NCBI GenBank assembly: GCA_041486365.1
Contig: JBGPLH010000037.1
Coordinates: 1-16,294 of the forward strand
Origin: JBGPLH01 sp041486365 [NCBI: Thermodesulfobacteriota bacterium]
GTDB lineage: Bacteria; JAUYMQ01
Direction of reading: 5' to 3'
Length of the DNA stretch: 16,294 nucleotides
This document shows, in pieces, positions 1 to 6,788 of this stretch (positions are counted from its first letter, which is position 1; the number at the start of each line of letters is the position of its first letter). The notes under the pieces were generated by a model that was not told the DNA's origin, did no database searches, and was given only the letters and a program-made list of their open reading frames with translations. The translations under genes and the position numbers were made by a program.

Positions 1-632
1 CGGTCCGTCTCTTTCCGGTTGGCCGTGACGTAGTCGGCGATCTTCTTGTAGAGATCGGGCTTCAGGTGGAGGAACGAGAGGTTCTCCAGCTCCGTCTTGA
101 TCCAGTCGATCCCCAGCCGGTGGGCGAGCGCCGCGTAGATGTCCAGCGTCTCCTGCGCGATGGTGGCGCGCTTGGGCGGCGGCTGGAACTCGAGCGTGCG
201 CATGTTGTGGAGGCGGTCCGCGAGCTTGACCAGCACGATCCGGATGTCCCGGGCCATCGCCAGGATCATCTTGCGGTAGTTCTCGGCCTGCTCCTCCTTC
301 CGGGAGGAGAAGCTGATGTGCGCGATCTTCGTGACGCCGTCGACGAGCGTGGCGACTTCCTCCCCCACCACGCCTTTCAGCTCGTCGAGCGTCGTGTAGG
401 AGTCCTCGATCGCGTCGTGCAGGAGGCCCGCCGCGATGCTGGCCGCGTCGAGCTTCAGGTCGGCGAGGATGCCGGCGACTTCCATCGGATGCGAAAGGTA
501 GGGCTCCCCCGACAGGCGCACCTGTCCCTGGTGGACCTTGGCCGACAGTACGTAGGCCTTGGTCAGGAGGTCGACGTCGGCCTTCGGATTGTAGGCGAGG
601 ACCTTCTCGACGATGTCGTTGAAGCGCAGCAT
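1..632 (-). CDS. rsh: RelA/SpoT homologue, N-terminal part: (p)ppGpp hydrolase domain (3' end outside window)
   Basis: Only the first 210 codons are present; the gene runs off the left edge. These residues form the HD-type hydrolase domain of long bifunctional RSH proteins, which degrade the alarmone (p)ppGpp to GDP/GTP plus pyrophosphate. Metal and active-site residues of the family are visible: H48 (SHPMEVA), H72-D73 and E76-D77 (LLHDAIEDS), and D139 with N143 (LADRLHNM). The hydrolase half therefore looks intact; whether synthetase, TGS and ACT domains follow cannot be seen. The ATG at 632 fits the usual RSH N-terminus, beginning close to the first HD helix. A GGAGG lies 13 bases upstream (646-650), rather far; a nearer GGAG also exists. 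It follows gmk after a 128-bp gap containing a candidate promoter. Relative SpoT, Rel or RelA-type assignment needs the missing C-terminus. Confidence 0.96.
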   Translation of the reverse strand, partial: MLRFNDIVEKVLAYNPKADVDLLTKAYVLSAKVHQGQVRLSGEPYLSHPMEVAGILADLKLDAASIAAGLLHDAIEDSYTTLDELKGVVGEEVATLVDGVTKIAHISFSSRKEEQAENYRKMILAMARDIRIVLVKLADRLHNMRTLEFQPPPKRATIAQETLDIYAALAHRLGIDWIKTELENLSFLHLKPDLYKKIADYVTANRKETD

Positions 633-760
633 GGAGCTCCGCGACCCTCCTGCGGGAAAACCGGCGAATTTTTAGGGCCTTACCAGCCTATCGGAACAGG
701 CTTCCCTTCATATTAGAGGCCGGCCGCGCGCGGGGCAACCGGCCCCCGGACGCGAACCCT
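633..760 (-). other. gmk-rsh intergenic gap with leader hairpins, no rpoZ
   Basis: This 128-bp gap holds no convincing reading frame. On the minus strand a GC-rich hairpin (GGGGC/GCCCC arms, plus-strand 732-746, 5-base loop) follows the gmk stop but has no T run, so it is at best a weak terminator. A second small stem (685-689 with 698-702, 8-base loop) would lie in or next to the rsh leader. A short ATG frame here stops after six codons and is not considered a gene. The omega-subunit gene rpoZ, commonly next to gmk, would not fit. Confidence 0.5.
710..738 (-). promoter_or_regulatory. Candidate sigma70-type promoter for rsh
   Basis: Read on the minus strand, TTGCCC (733-738) is separated by exactly 17 bp from TAATAT (710-715). 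Each hexamer matches 4 of 6 consensus bases. The -10 box is one of the few AT-rich spots in a GC-rich region, and it places the transcript start about 70 bases before the rsh ATG. This is a pattern match only. Confidence 0.35.
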
Positions 761-1435
761 CTAGGCGGGGCTCTTCCGGGGCGGCCGCGGGGGCGGGATT
801 TCGGGGATCAGCGGCCCGTAGGCGCGGCGGATTCGCGGGAGGATGCGCGCGCGGCGGCTACGCTCGGCCGCGAGGATCGCGCGGAGATCGCTCACGGCCC
901 GATCGAAAGCGTCATTCACGACGACGTAGTCGTAGAGGTGGACGTGCCGGAGCTCCTCCTCCGCCGTGCGAAGCCGCTGGGCGACGCGCGCCTCGCTCTC
1001 GGTGCGGCGCGAGACGAGACGCTCCTTGAGAACCTCGAAGGAGGGAGGAACCACGAAGACGAGGACGGGGGCGTCGTCGGCGAAGGACTCGCGGACCTGG
1101 TAGGCCCCCTGGTAGTCGATGTCGAGGATCACGTCAACGCCCAGATCCATCTGGGAACGGAGCCAGGCCGAGGACGTGCCGTAGAGCCGGCCGTGCACCT
1201 CCGCCCACTCGGCGAACTGCTTCTGCGCGATCATCTGGCGGAAGGCGGCCTCGTCGGTGAAGTGGTAGTCGACGCCTTCGCGCTCGCCCGCCCTCGGCGG
1301 GCGCGTGGTGTAGGAAACGGAGAAGCGCGCGTCGGGCTCCCGATCGAGCACCGCCCGGCACAGCGAGGTCTTCCCGGAGCCCGAGGGCCCGGAGACCACC
1401 ATGAGGACGCCCGCGCCCGCCGTGTGTGCTGTCAC
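761..1435 (-). CDS. gmk: Guanylate kinase
   Basis: Cytosolic nucleotide kinase that converts GMP (or dGMP) and ATP to GDP and ADP, an essential step of GTP supply. At 224 aa it has the normal length. Visible family motifs are the P-loop GPSGSGKT (residues 16-23), the GMP-binding TTRPPRAGE (43-51), GVDYHF (54-59), and EWAEVHGRLYGT (76-87). A proline- and arginine-rich tail of about 25 residues is of no obvious function. The GTG start at 1435 is chosen because a GGAG lies 6 bases upstream (1442-1445), immediately before the yicC stop. This leaves only 3 bases between the genes and implies translational coupling. An ATG at 1402 (residue 12), directly before the P-loop strand, is the alternative but lacks that spacing. 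The yicC-gmk order is common in bacteria; product assignment is essentially certain. Confidence 0.98.
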   Translation of the reverse strand: MTAHTAGAGVLMVVSGPSGSGKTSLCRAVLDREPDARFSVSYTTRPPRAGEREGVDYHFTDEAAFRQMIAQKQFAEWAEVHGRLYGTSSAWLRSQMDLGVDVILDIDYQGAYQVRESFADDAPVLVFVVPPSFEVLKERLVSRRTESEARVAQRLRTAEEELRHVHLYDYVVVNDAFDRAVSDLRAILAAERSRRARILPRIRRAYGPLIPEIPPPRPPRKSPA

Positions 1436-1438
1436 ACG

Positions 1439-2317
1439 TCACTCCACGTTCTGGACCTGCTCGCGGATCTTCTCCAGCTCGGCCTTGATCTCGACGATCC
1501 GGTGGCTGGTCTCGGCGTGGTTCGCCTTGGAGCCGATCGTGTTGATCTCGCGCATCATCTCCTGGACCAGGAAGTCGAGCTTGCGGCCCACGGGGCCCCG
1601 CGCGTCCATGATCGTCCGGAACTGCGCGAGGTGGCTGGCCAGGCGCGTGATCTCCTCGGAGACATCCATCCGCTCCGCGTAGAACAGGATCTCCTGCTCC
1701 ATCCGCCAGGGATCGGGCTCGGCCCCCTCCAGCAGCGCCTTCACCTTCTCCCGGAGCGTCGCGCGGATCCGGTCCATCGCGCCGACGAGCGTCTCGCGAA
1801 TGACCTCGATCTCTCCGGCGATGTGACCGAGGCGCGCCTGCAGGTCCTTGGCGAGGGCCTGGCCCTCGGTCTCGCGCATGGCATTGAAGTCCTCGAGCGC
1901 CCGCTCCAGCGCTCCCGACGCGGCGGCCCAGATGGCGTCGAGGTCGGCTTCCGGCTCCTTCCAGAAAACAACATCCGGCAGGGCGACGAAGCTCTCCATG
2001 AGGAGAGGCTCCTTGACGTCGAACTTCTCACGCAGGCGCTCCAGGATCGCGTGGTACTGCGCGGCCAGGGGCTCGTTCAGCTCGAGCGTGAGGGGCGCCT
2101 CGGCGCCCGCCTCCGACGAGACCGTGACCTCGATCTTCCCGCGGGACACCGAGGCCTGCACCTGCGCCAGTACCTTCGGCTCGAGCGCCGAGAGGCGCCG
2201 CGGCACACGCACGCGCACGTCAGCGGTCTTCTGGTTCACCGACCGGATCTCGATCGTGAATCGCGCGCCCTGCGCCTCGAAGGCCGCGTGGCCGAACCCG
2301 GTCATGCTGCGGATCAT
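1439..2317 (-). CDS. yicC: YicC/YloC-family endoribonuclease
   Basis: 292 aa, the typical size of the family. It begins with the hallmark MIRSMTGFG and ends with the equally typical EKIREQVQNVE, covering the YicC-like N-terminal domain and the DUF1732-type C-terminal domain. KANHAETSHRIVEIKAE (from about residue 265) lies in that conserved end. E. coli YicC is a ribonuclease linked to small-RNA turnover; the same role here is inferred from family membership. The ATG at 2317 has a purine-rich GGGAGAGGGGG stretch just upstream. The alternative ATG four codons later (MTGFG) is used by some relatives. The gene is coupled to gmk downstream. The palindrome at 2338-2400 ends only about 20 bases before its start, so its mRNA leader may begin with a long hairpin if transcribed from upstream. 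Confidence 0.96.
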   Translation of the reverse strand: MIRSMTGFGHAAFEAQGARFTIEIRSVNQKTADVRVRVPRRLSALEPKVLAQVQASVSRGKIEVTVSSEAGAEAPLTLELNEPLAAQYHAILERLREKFDVKEPLLMESFVALPDVVFWKEPEADLDAIWAAASGALERALEDFNAMRETEGQALAKDLQARLGHIAGEIEVIRETLVGAMDRIRATLREKVKALLEGAEPDPWRMEQEILFYAERMDVSEEITRLASHLAQFRTIMDARGPVGRKLDFLVQEMMREINTIGSKANHAETSHRIVEIKAELEKIREQVQNVE

Positions 2318-2337
2318 CGATCCCCCTCTCCCGCGAT

Positions 2338-2400
2338 GGGGTCAGGCATGACTTATTGACTTGTTGGCAAGCCGAAAGTCAAAAAGTCATGCCTGACCCC
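2338..2400. repeat. 63-bp imperfect palindrome, REP/RAYT-like
   Basis: Two 25-base arms, 2338-2362 and 2376-2400, are reverse complements with a single mismatch (2355 against 2383) and a 13-base loop. The outer 17 bases of each arm (GGGGTCAGGCATGACTT) match perfectly. The element sits between the cupin stop (2409) and the ribosome-binding region of yicC, the only sizeable gap in this half of the window, and is AT-richer than its surroundings. A GGGGTCAG-type end with inner TTGACTT recalls, from memory, short palindromes linked to Y1-type (REP-associated) transposases; that link is inference. No T run follows either arm, so it is not a standard terminator, though the RNA hairpin would be strong. 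Confidence 0.85.
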
Positions 2401-2408
2401 GATCCCGA

Positions 2409-2834
2409 TCACGGCCTCCAGGTCCCCGCCCGCCCGTAGGCGTCCTCGAGGCGCACCACGTCGAGGAGCTGCGGCGTGGAGACCTCCAGCACCTCGCAGT
2501 CGGAGACGGCGATCATCCGGTGCTTCGTGCGCGGCCGGATGCGGTAGCCCTCGCCCTTGCGGAGCCGCCGGATCACCATGCGCCCCTTCTCCTCCACCTC
2601 GAAGTCCATCGTGCCCGAGAGCATGTGGATAGTTTCGTCCTTCCACCGATGGTACTGGAGGGAGAGCCGCCCGCCCTTCCTGATGCGCAGGATCTTGCCC
2701 ACGTACTTCGGGGTCATGGCCCAGACGAACTCGGAGCCCCAGGGCTTCTTCACGAACGTGAACGAGCCGCGCGTGAGGGCGCCGAGGGTCTCGCGGAAGG
2801 TCGTCGCCTTCCCGCGGCCGCTGCTGCGGCTCAT
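2409..2834 (-). CDS. Stand-alone cupin, mannose-6-phosphate isomerase type II C-terminal-like
   Basis: 141 aa single-domain cupin. It carries KKPWGSE (29-35), the metal-binding pattern with Q60, H62 and E67 (LQYHRWKDETIHMLSG), H105 (RPRTKHRM), and the ending DVVRLEDAYGR (125-135). This is the arrangement of the C-terminal isomerase domain of bifunctional mannose-1-phosphate guanylyltransferase/mannose-6-phosphate isomerases. It could interconvert fructose-6-phosphate and mannose-6-phosphate and feed GDP-mannose to the neighbouring glycan genes. Stand-alone members of this group are often only annotated as cupins, so activity is inferred. The guanylyltransferase half is absent: the start overlaps the MOSC gene stop (ATGA, 2831-2834), leaving no room for it. 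The N-terminal 20 residues are basic and probably disordered. The fold is secure; the substrate is not. Confidence 0.88.
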   Translation of the reverse strand: MSRSSGRGKATTFRETLGALTRGSFTFVKKPWGSEFVWAMTPKYVGKILRIRKGGRLSLQYHRWKDETIHMLSGTMDFEVEEKGRMVIRRLRKGEGYRIRPRTKHRMIAVSDCEVLEVSTPQLLDVVRLEDAYGRAGTWRP

Positions 2835-3655
2835 GGGCTCTCCGTTCCGAGATCGGTGATCGCGTCCCCCACCTGGATCTCCCCCTGCCGCCGCACCAGC
2901 GCGTAGCAGCCGATGTTGGCGTTGTTCTTGTCGCGGGCCACGCGATGGATCACCGGGTCGCGCGGCAGGTCTTCCTGGGGCAGCGTGATCATCGCACAGC
3001 GGATCGTGGGCGAGATGATCTCGATCCCCAGGTTTCGACCGATGCGAAGCCTGTGCCCGATCCAGCTCTCTTCCAGAAAAGAAGGCGCGGCGCCGCCCGT
3101 GTCGATCAGCACGTTGGGCCGGAAGCGGCGCGAGTCAAATCGGCCCTCCGGATGAAGCGCGCCGAGATGAGCGAGCGTCGCCGTCGCGAGCAGGTGCAGG
3201 TGCAGCGCGTCGTGGAAGGTGCCCGGCGGGCAGGGAAGCGTGATCCCTTCCTCGCCGATCCCCGGCAGCTCATCGGTGGGCGGCACCTCGTAGGAGAGCG
3301 ACTTCTCCACGGATGCGGCGACGAGGCGCACGCGCCGTCCGAGGAAGCGCGTCGCCAGCTCGGCGAGCTTGGGCGAATCGGTCGGGAGATCCGTGCCGTC
3401 CTCCATGCGGATCATCGCCGGGGGAATGCGCGCGGGCGAGGGCGCCTCGGCGTAGCCCGCCGACCATTCGAGAAGACGCGGGCAGGACTTGGCGCTGAGC
3501 ACCCGCCCCTTCTCCTCGTCGAGGAACCCGTAGGCCCGATCACCCAGGAGGCCGGAAGGGCCCACCTCGGCGGAGGAGAGCTTCTCTCCCCGGAGTGATT
3601 TCACCGTGTAGCGCCAGAGAGCCGCCACGGCGCCGATGCGCACGCCCTCGGTCAC
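2831..3655 (-). CDS. MOSC-domain protein, YcbX/mARC-like
   Basis: 274 aa with an N-terminal MOSC beta-barrel domain (about 8-115: YTVKSLRGE, GLLGDRAYGF) and a MOSC domain (about 130-265). RFRPNV (177-182) and the Cys in TIRCAMIT (C220) match the pattern in which cysteine binds the molybdenum cofactor in mARC and E. coli YcbX. Such proteins reduce N-hydroxylated compounds with an electron donor. There is no fused 2Fe-2S ferredoxin domain, which E. coli YcbX has at its C-terminus, so a separate redox partner would be needed. It starts at GTG 3655, 19 bases after the stop of the exported-protein gene, with GGGAAGGG upstream. Its stop overlaps the cupin start. A link to the polysaccharide genes is not evident; it may be a passenger in the operon. 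Confidence 0.93.
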   Translation of the reverse strand: MTEGVRIGAVAALWRYTVKSLRGEKLSSAEVGPSGLLGDRAYGFLDEEKGRVLSAKSCPRLLEWSAGYAEAPSPARIPPAMIRMEDGTDLPTDSPKLAELATRFLGRRVRLVAASVEKSLSYEVPPTDELPGIGEEGITLPCPPGTFHDALHLHLLATATLAHLGALHPEGRFDSRRFRPNVLIDTGGAAPSFLEESWIGHRLRIGRNLGIEIISPTIRCAMITLPQEDLPRDPVIHRVARDKNNANIGCYALVRRQGEIQVGDAITDLGTESP

Positions 3656-3674
3656 TGGGTTACCCTTCCCGCCG

Positions 3675-4142
3675 TCACGGGTTGTCCGGGGTCTTCGGGA
3701 GCTTGTCCACGGCCCAGCGATCCCGCTGGCGCATGATCTCGATGGTGCCCATGTAGGCGTACCCCTGGGTGTCCCGGGAACCGATCTCGTAGAGGCGCAC
3801 CGGGAAGATGTAGCGCGTCGGCGAGAGCCGCTGTCCAGGGCCGATCTCGAACGCCTCGTGGTGCGGATTGCCGAGGCCCGCCATGTACACCTTGAACCAG
3901 GATTCGCCCTTCTTCTTCTTCAGACGCCGCCCGAGGCGGTCCGAGACCAGCTCCATCCCCGCCGGGGTGTCCCGCGTCGCCCAGGCGAAGACGAAGAGGT
4001 TCGCCACCTGGAGGGCCGCGAGGTAGTCGCGATCGATGGTCGGCGTGAGCGGGGCGGGCGGCACGGGAGCCGGCGGCGGCGCCGCGACCGCCGGGGACAC
4101 GATCAGGACGAGCGCCAGGGACGCAATCCGCAGCGCCTTCAT
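3675..4142 (-). CDS. Small exported protein, possibly NTF2-like fold
   Basis: I do not recognise a named family. From the ATG at 4142 the product is 155 aa and begins with a clear signal peptide: basic MKALR, a hydrophobic stretch, then AVAA near residue 20. A short proline-rich linker follows, then a compact domain of about 120 residues. The domain opens with ALQVANLFVFAWATRDT and ends RDRWAVDKL, which resembles NTF2/SnoaL-like folds; this is an impression only. A lysine run (KKKK) sits mid-domain. Upstream starts are possible: TTG 4160 with GGAGG (4168-4172) at ideal spacing, or ATG 4166, which is too close to that GGAGG. All keep the signal peptide. It begins just after the glycosylphosphotransferase stop (4174), so it is probably co-transcribed and may act in the periplasm. 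Confidence 0.75.
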   Translation of the reverse strand: MKALRIASLALVLIVSPAVAAPPPAPVPPAPLTPTIDRDYLAALQVANLFVFAWATRDTPAGMELVSDRLGRRLKKKKGESWFKVYMAGLGNPHHEAFEIGPGQRLSPTRYIFPVRLYEIGSRDTQGYAYMGTIEIMRQRDRWAVDKLPKTPDNP

Positions 4143-4173
4143 GCGCGGGGCGGGCCTCAAGCGCATGCCTCCG

Positions 4174-5598
4174 TCAGTAGGCTTCTTTCCCGAACAGCAC
4201 GGCCGGGATCGTGCGGAGCAGGATCTCGATATCGAGGCCGATCGACCAGTGCTCGATGTAGTAGAGATCGCTCTCGATGCGCTTCTCCAGCGACGTGTTC
4301 CCGCGGTATCCGCGCACCTGGGCAAGGCCCGTGAGGCCCGCCTTCACCTTGTGCCGGAGCATGTAGCGCGGTATCTGCTTCTTGAACTGCTCGATCAGCT
4401 CGGGGCGCTCGGGACGTGGGCCCACCATGCTCATGTCCCCCCGGAGCACGTTCAGGATCTGCGGCAGCTCGTCGAGGGAGAGCTTGCGGAGGATCCGGCC
4501 GAGTGGCGTGCGGCGCGGGTCGGCCTTCGTCGCCCAGACGGCGCCGGTTTCCTTCTCCGCGTCCACGGTCATCGTGCGGAACTTCAGCATCTCGAAGCAA
4601 CGGCCGTCGAAACCCATCCGCGTCTGCCGGTAGAAGACCGGCCCGGGCGTGAGCGCCTTGATCAGCGCCGCCGTGAGGAGCATCACGGGCGAGGCGAGGA
4701 TCAGCGCGGCCGACGAAGCGGTGATGTCGAAGACGCGCTTGCCCAGGCGGTTCCAGCCTGCCATGGGCGAGTCCTGGATCCGCACCATCGCCAGCCCGTC
4801 GAAGTCCTCCACGCCGCCCCGCAGCGTCACGAACTGGTGGATGTCGGGGACCACCCGCACGTCCACCATCTCCTCCCCCATGAACTTGAGCACCGTCTCG
4901 AGCCGGTCGTGGGCATCGGCCGGCATCGCCACCACCACCTGATCGATCCCGCGGCGCCCGAGAATCTCGCGGATGTCCTCGTAGACGCCGAGCACGGGCA
5001 CGCCGTCCAGCTCCTTCCCGATCTTCGACGCGTCGCGGGCGAGGACGCCGACGACCTGCATCCCGATCTCGGGATGCGCGCGCACGCGGCGGATCACCTC
5101 CCGCGCCAGATCCCCCGCGCCCACGATCAGGATGTGGCGGAGGTTGAAGCCGCGCCTTCGGATCTCCCGGAACGCCTGGCGCACGACGAAGCGGATCGTC
5201 GCGACACCCACGGTCGAGAAGACCCAGAAGAGGGCCATCACCACGCGGCTGTAGGTGAAGGTGGCGAAGGGACGGTAGAAGAACGTGAGGCCGGTGATGA
5301 TGAAGACGCCGAGTGTTCCGGCGCGGATGATCCGCCCGAGCTCCTCGAAGGGGGACTTCGCCCGCCGCGCGCGATACAGCCCCCCGCGGCGCAGCAGGAT
5401 CGCCCACACGACGAGGATCGCCGGGAGGATCGTGAGATAGGGGTCGAAGCGCGGCGAGGTCTCGTACACCGGGACGATGCGCGCGAAGAGGGCCGAGTGG
5501 AAGCGGACGGAATAGGCGAGGAGCCAGGCGGCCGACACGACGACCATGTCGGTGAGGAAGAAGATCGAGAGGAATACCTGGCTGTACTTTTTCAGCAC
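4174..5598 (-). CDS. Polyprenyl-phosphate glycosylphosphotransferase (initiating sugar transferase)
   Basis: 474 aa integral membrane enzyme of the WcaJ/EpsE type. It transfers a sugar-1-phosphate from a nucleotide sugar to undecaprenyl phosphate on the cytoplasmic face and so starts repeat-unit assembly. Four or five hydrophobic segments lie between residues 8 and 140. A Rossmann-like central domain follows (HILIVGAGD at 155, to about 255). The catalytic bacterial sugar transferase domain starts near GKRVFDIT (286-293), with a membrane re-entrant segment at 294-316, KFRTM (339-343), SLDELPQ (374-380, the Asp-Glu pair), and GPRPERPE (393-400). GTG 5598 is chosen because GGAGGG lies about 6 bases upstream; longer in-frame extensions run into the preceding gene. 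It overlaps that gene by 7 bases. Sugar specificity (glucose, galactose or another) cannot be read from the sequence. Confidence 0.95.
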   Translation of the reverse strand: MLKKYSQVFLSIFFLTDMVVVSAAWLLAYSVRFHSALFARIVPVYETSPRFDPYLTILPAILVVWAILLRRGGLYRARRAKSPFEELGRIIRAGTLGVFIITGLTFFYRPFATFTYSRVVMALFWVFSTVGVATIRFVVRQAFREIRRRGFNLRHILIVGAGDLAREVIRRVRAHPEIGMQVVGVLARDASKIGKELDGVPVLGVYEDIREILGRRGIDQVVVAMPADAHDRLETVLKFMGEEMVDVRVVPDIHQFVTLRGGVEDFDGLAMVRIQDSPMAGWNRLGKRVFDITASSAALILASPVMLLTAALIKALTPGPVFYRQTRMGFDGRCFEMLKFRTMTVDAEKETGAVWATKADPRRTPLGRILRKLSLDELPQILNVLRGDMSMVGPRPERPELIEQFKKQIPRYMLRHKVKAGLTGLAQVRGYRGNTSLEKRIESDLYYIEHWSIGLDIEILLRTIPAVLFGKEAY

Positions 5599-6788
5599 GC
5601 CGAGCCCTCCGCCGAGCCCTTCGCAGCAACCCCGCCGCCGGGTCCGGCCGACGCCGGTTCGCCCCGCCGCCAGGCCTCGACGCGCGCCGTGATCCACCCG
5701 TCCAGCCGCTCGAGGAAGATCGCGCGGTCGAAGGCGAGCGCGCGCTCGCGAATGCGCACCGGGTCGAAGGCCGCCTCGTGCTTCTCGAAGAGGGCGATTC
5801 CTTCGAGGAGCCCCTCGACGGACCGATCGGCGAAGAAGACCCCCGTGGGCGGGCGGCCGGCCGCGTCCCCCGGCGCGATGACGGTCTCGAGTGCGCCGCC
5901 GCGCCCCAGGGCGATCACGGGGCGCCCGGAGGCCATGGCCTCCACGGGCACGATCCCGAAGTCCTCCTCGCCGGGGAAGATCAGGGCGCGGCAGCCGGCG
6001 TAGAGGGCGGCGAGCTCGCCGCGATCGCGCCGACCGAGAAACGTCACGTTGGGCCTGGCGATCGCGCGCAGGCACGCTTCCATCTGGCCCGAACCGACGA
6101 CGCGCAGAGGGTACCCGATCCGGTTGAACGCTTCAACGGCGATGTCCACGCGCTTGTAGGGCGCGAATGCGGAGACGACGAGGAAATAATCGCCGCGGGC
6201 GGACGGATCGGGCCGGAACGCCGACGTCTCCACGGGCGGGTAGATGACCTCCGCGCGGCGGCCGTAGTGGCGCCGGATCCGCTCGGCCACGTTCCGCGAG
6301 TTGGCCGCGAAGTGCGAGACGCGGGACGCCGTCGCGACATCCCAGCGCCGGAGCCATGGCGCCGCGATCGCCATGGCCGCCCGCGCGTAGGCGGGCGCGA
6401 GCCCCGGCGCCCAGTACTGGTCGTACTGATCCCACACGTAGCGCATCGGCGTGTGGCAGTAGCACAGGTGCAGGGCGCCGGGCGCTGGCCGGGCGCCCTT
6501 TGCCACGCAGTGGGAGGAGGAGATCACGAGGTCGTACCCGGAGAGATCGAAGCGCCCGACGGCCGCCGGGAACAGCGGCAGGTAGGAGCGGTACCTCGCG
6601 GCGGCCCGGGGGAGGTGCTGCACGAAGCTCGTCACTATCGGGTGCGATTCGAGGGCGGGGGACACGCTCCCCGGCAGGTGCACCAGCGTGTAGATCGGCG
6701 CCTCCGGGTAGCGGGCGCCCAGCGCCTCGAGCACCGCCTCGCCGCCGCGCATCCCGGTGAGCCAGTCGTGCACCAGGGCCACCTTCAT
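5592..6788 (-). CDS. Family 4 glycosyltransferase (WbaZ-like)
   Basis: 398 aa, GT-B fold retaining glycosyltransferase acting on the cytoplasmic side on a lipid-linked acceptor. The start MKVALVHDWLTGMRGGE is a signature of a GT4 subgroup that includes O-antigen mannosyltransferases. Other conserved stretches are SSSHCVAKG (90-98) and CYCHTPMRYVWDQYD (109-123). The donor-site EX7E motif is E275 to E283 in GEEDFGIVPVEAMASG, followed by RPVIALGRGGALETV. Mannose as the donor is plausible by family resemblance and would fit the MPI-like cupin downstream, but is unproven. ATG 6788 overlaps the previous stop (ATGA). A longer in-frame extension upstream lies entirely inside the preceding gene and lacks family similarity. 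The last 25 residues are low-complexity. Confidence 0.95.
   Translation of the reverse strand: MKVALVHDWLTGMRGGEAVLEALGARYPEAPIYTLVHLPGSVSPALESHPIVTSFVQHLPRAAARYRSYLPLFPAAVGRFDLSGYDLVISSSHCVAKGARPAPGALHLCYCHTPMRYVWDQYDQYWAPGLAPAYARAAMAIAAPWLRRWDVATASRVSHFAANSRNVAERIRRHYGRRAEVIYPPVETSAFRPDPSARGDYFLVVSAFAPYKRVDIAVEAFNRIGYPLRVVGSGQMEACLRAIARPNVTFLGRRDRGELAALYAGCRALIFPGEEDFGIVPVEAMASGRPVIALGRGGALETVIAPGDAAGRPPTGVFFADRSVEGLLEGIALFEKHEAAFDPVRIRERALAFDRAIFLERLDGWITARVEAWRRGEPASAGPGGGVAAKGSAEGSAC

Noticed and set aside
938-2359. 473-codon open frame on the plus strand across gmk and yicC
   Set aside because: It is antisense to two certain housekeeping genes and has biased, domain-free composition; it is a codon-bias shadow.
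2338-2400. Palindrome as an ordinary rho-independent terminator
   Set aside because: Neither side is followed by a T run, and the stem is much longer and less GC-pure than typical terminators. It could still impede transcription.
4036-6003. 655-codon open frame on the plus strand
   Set aside because: It lies antisense to three well-supported genes (exported protein, glycosylphosphotransferase, GT4). Its product is an Arg/His/Asp/Glu-rich string with no recognisable domain, as expected from the GC-rich reverse strand.
5599-6075. Longer N-terminus for the glycosylphosphotransferase (ATG 6075)
   Set aside because: The extra 159 residues are Arg-rich shadow of the upstream glycosyltransferase. 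GTG 5598 with a well-spaced GGAGGG gives the normal family length.
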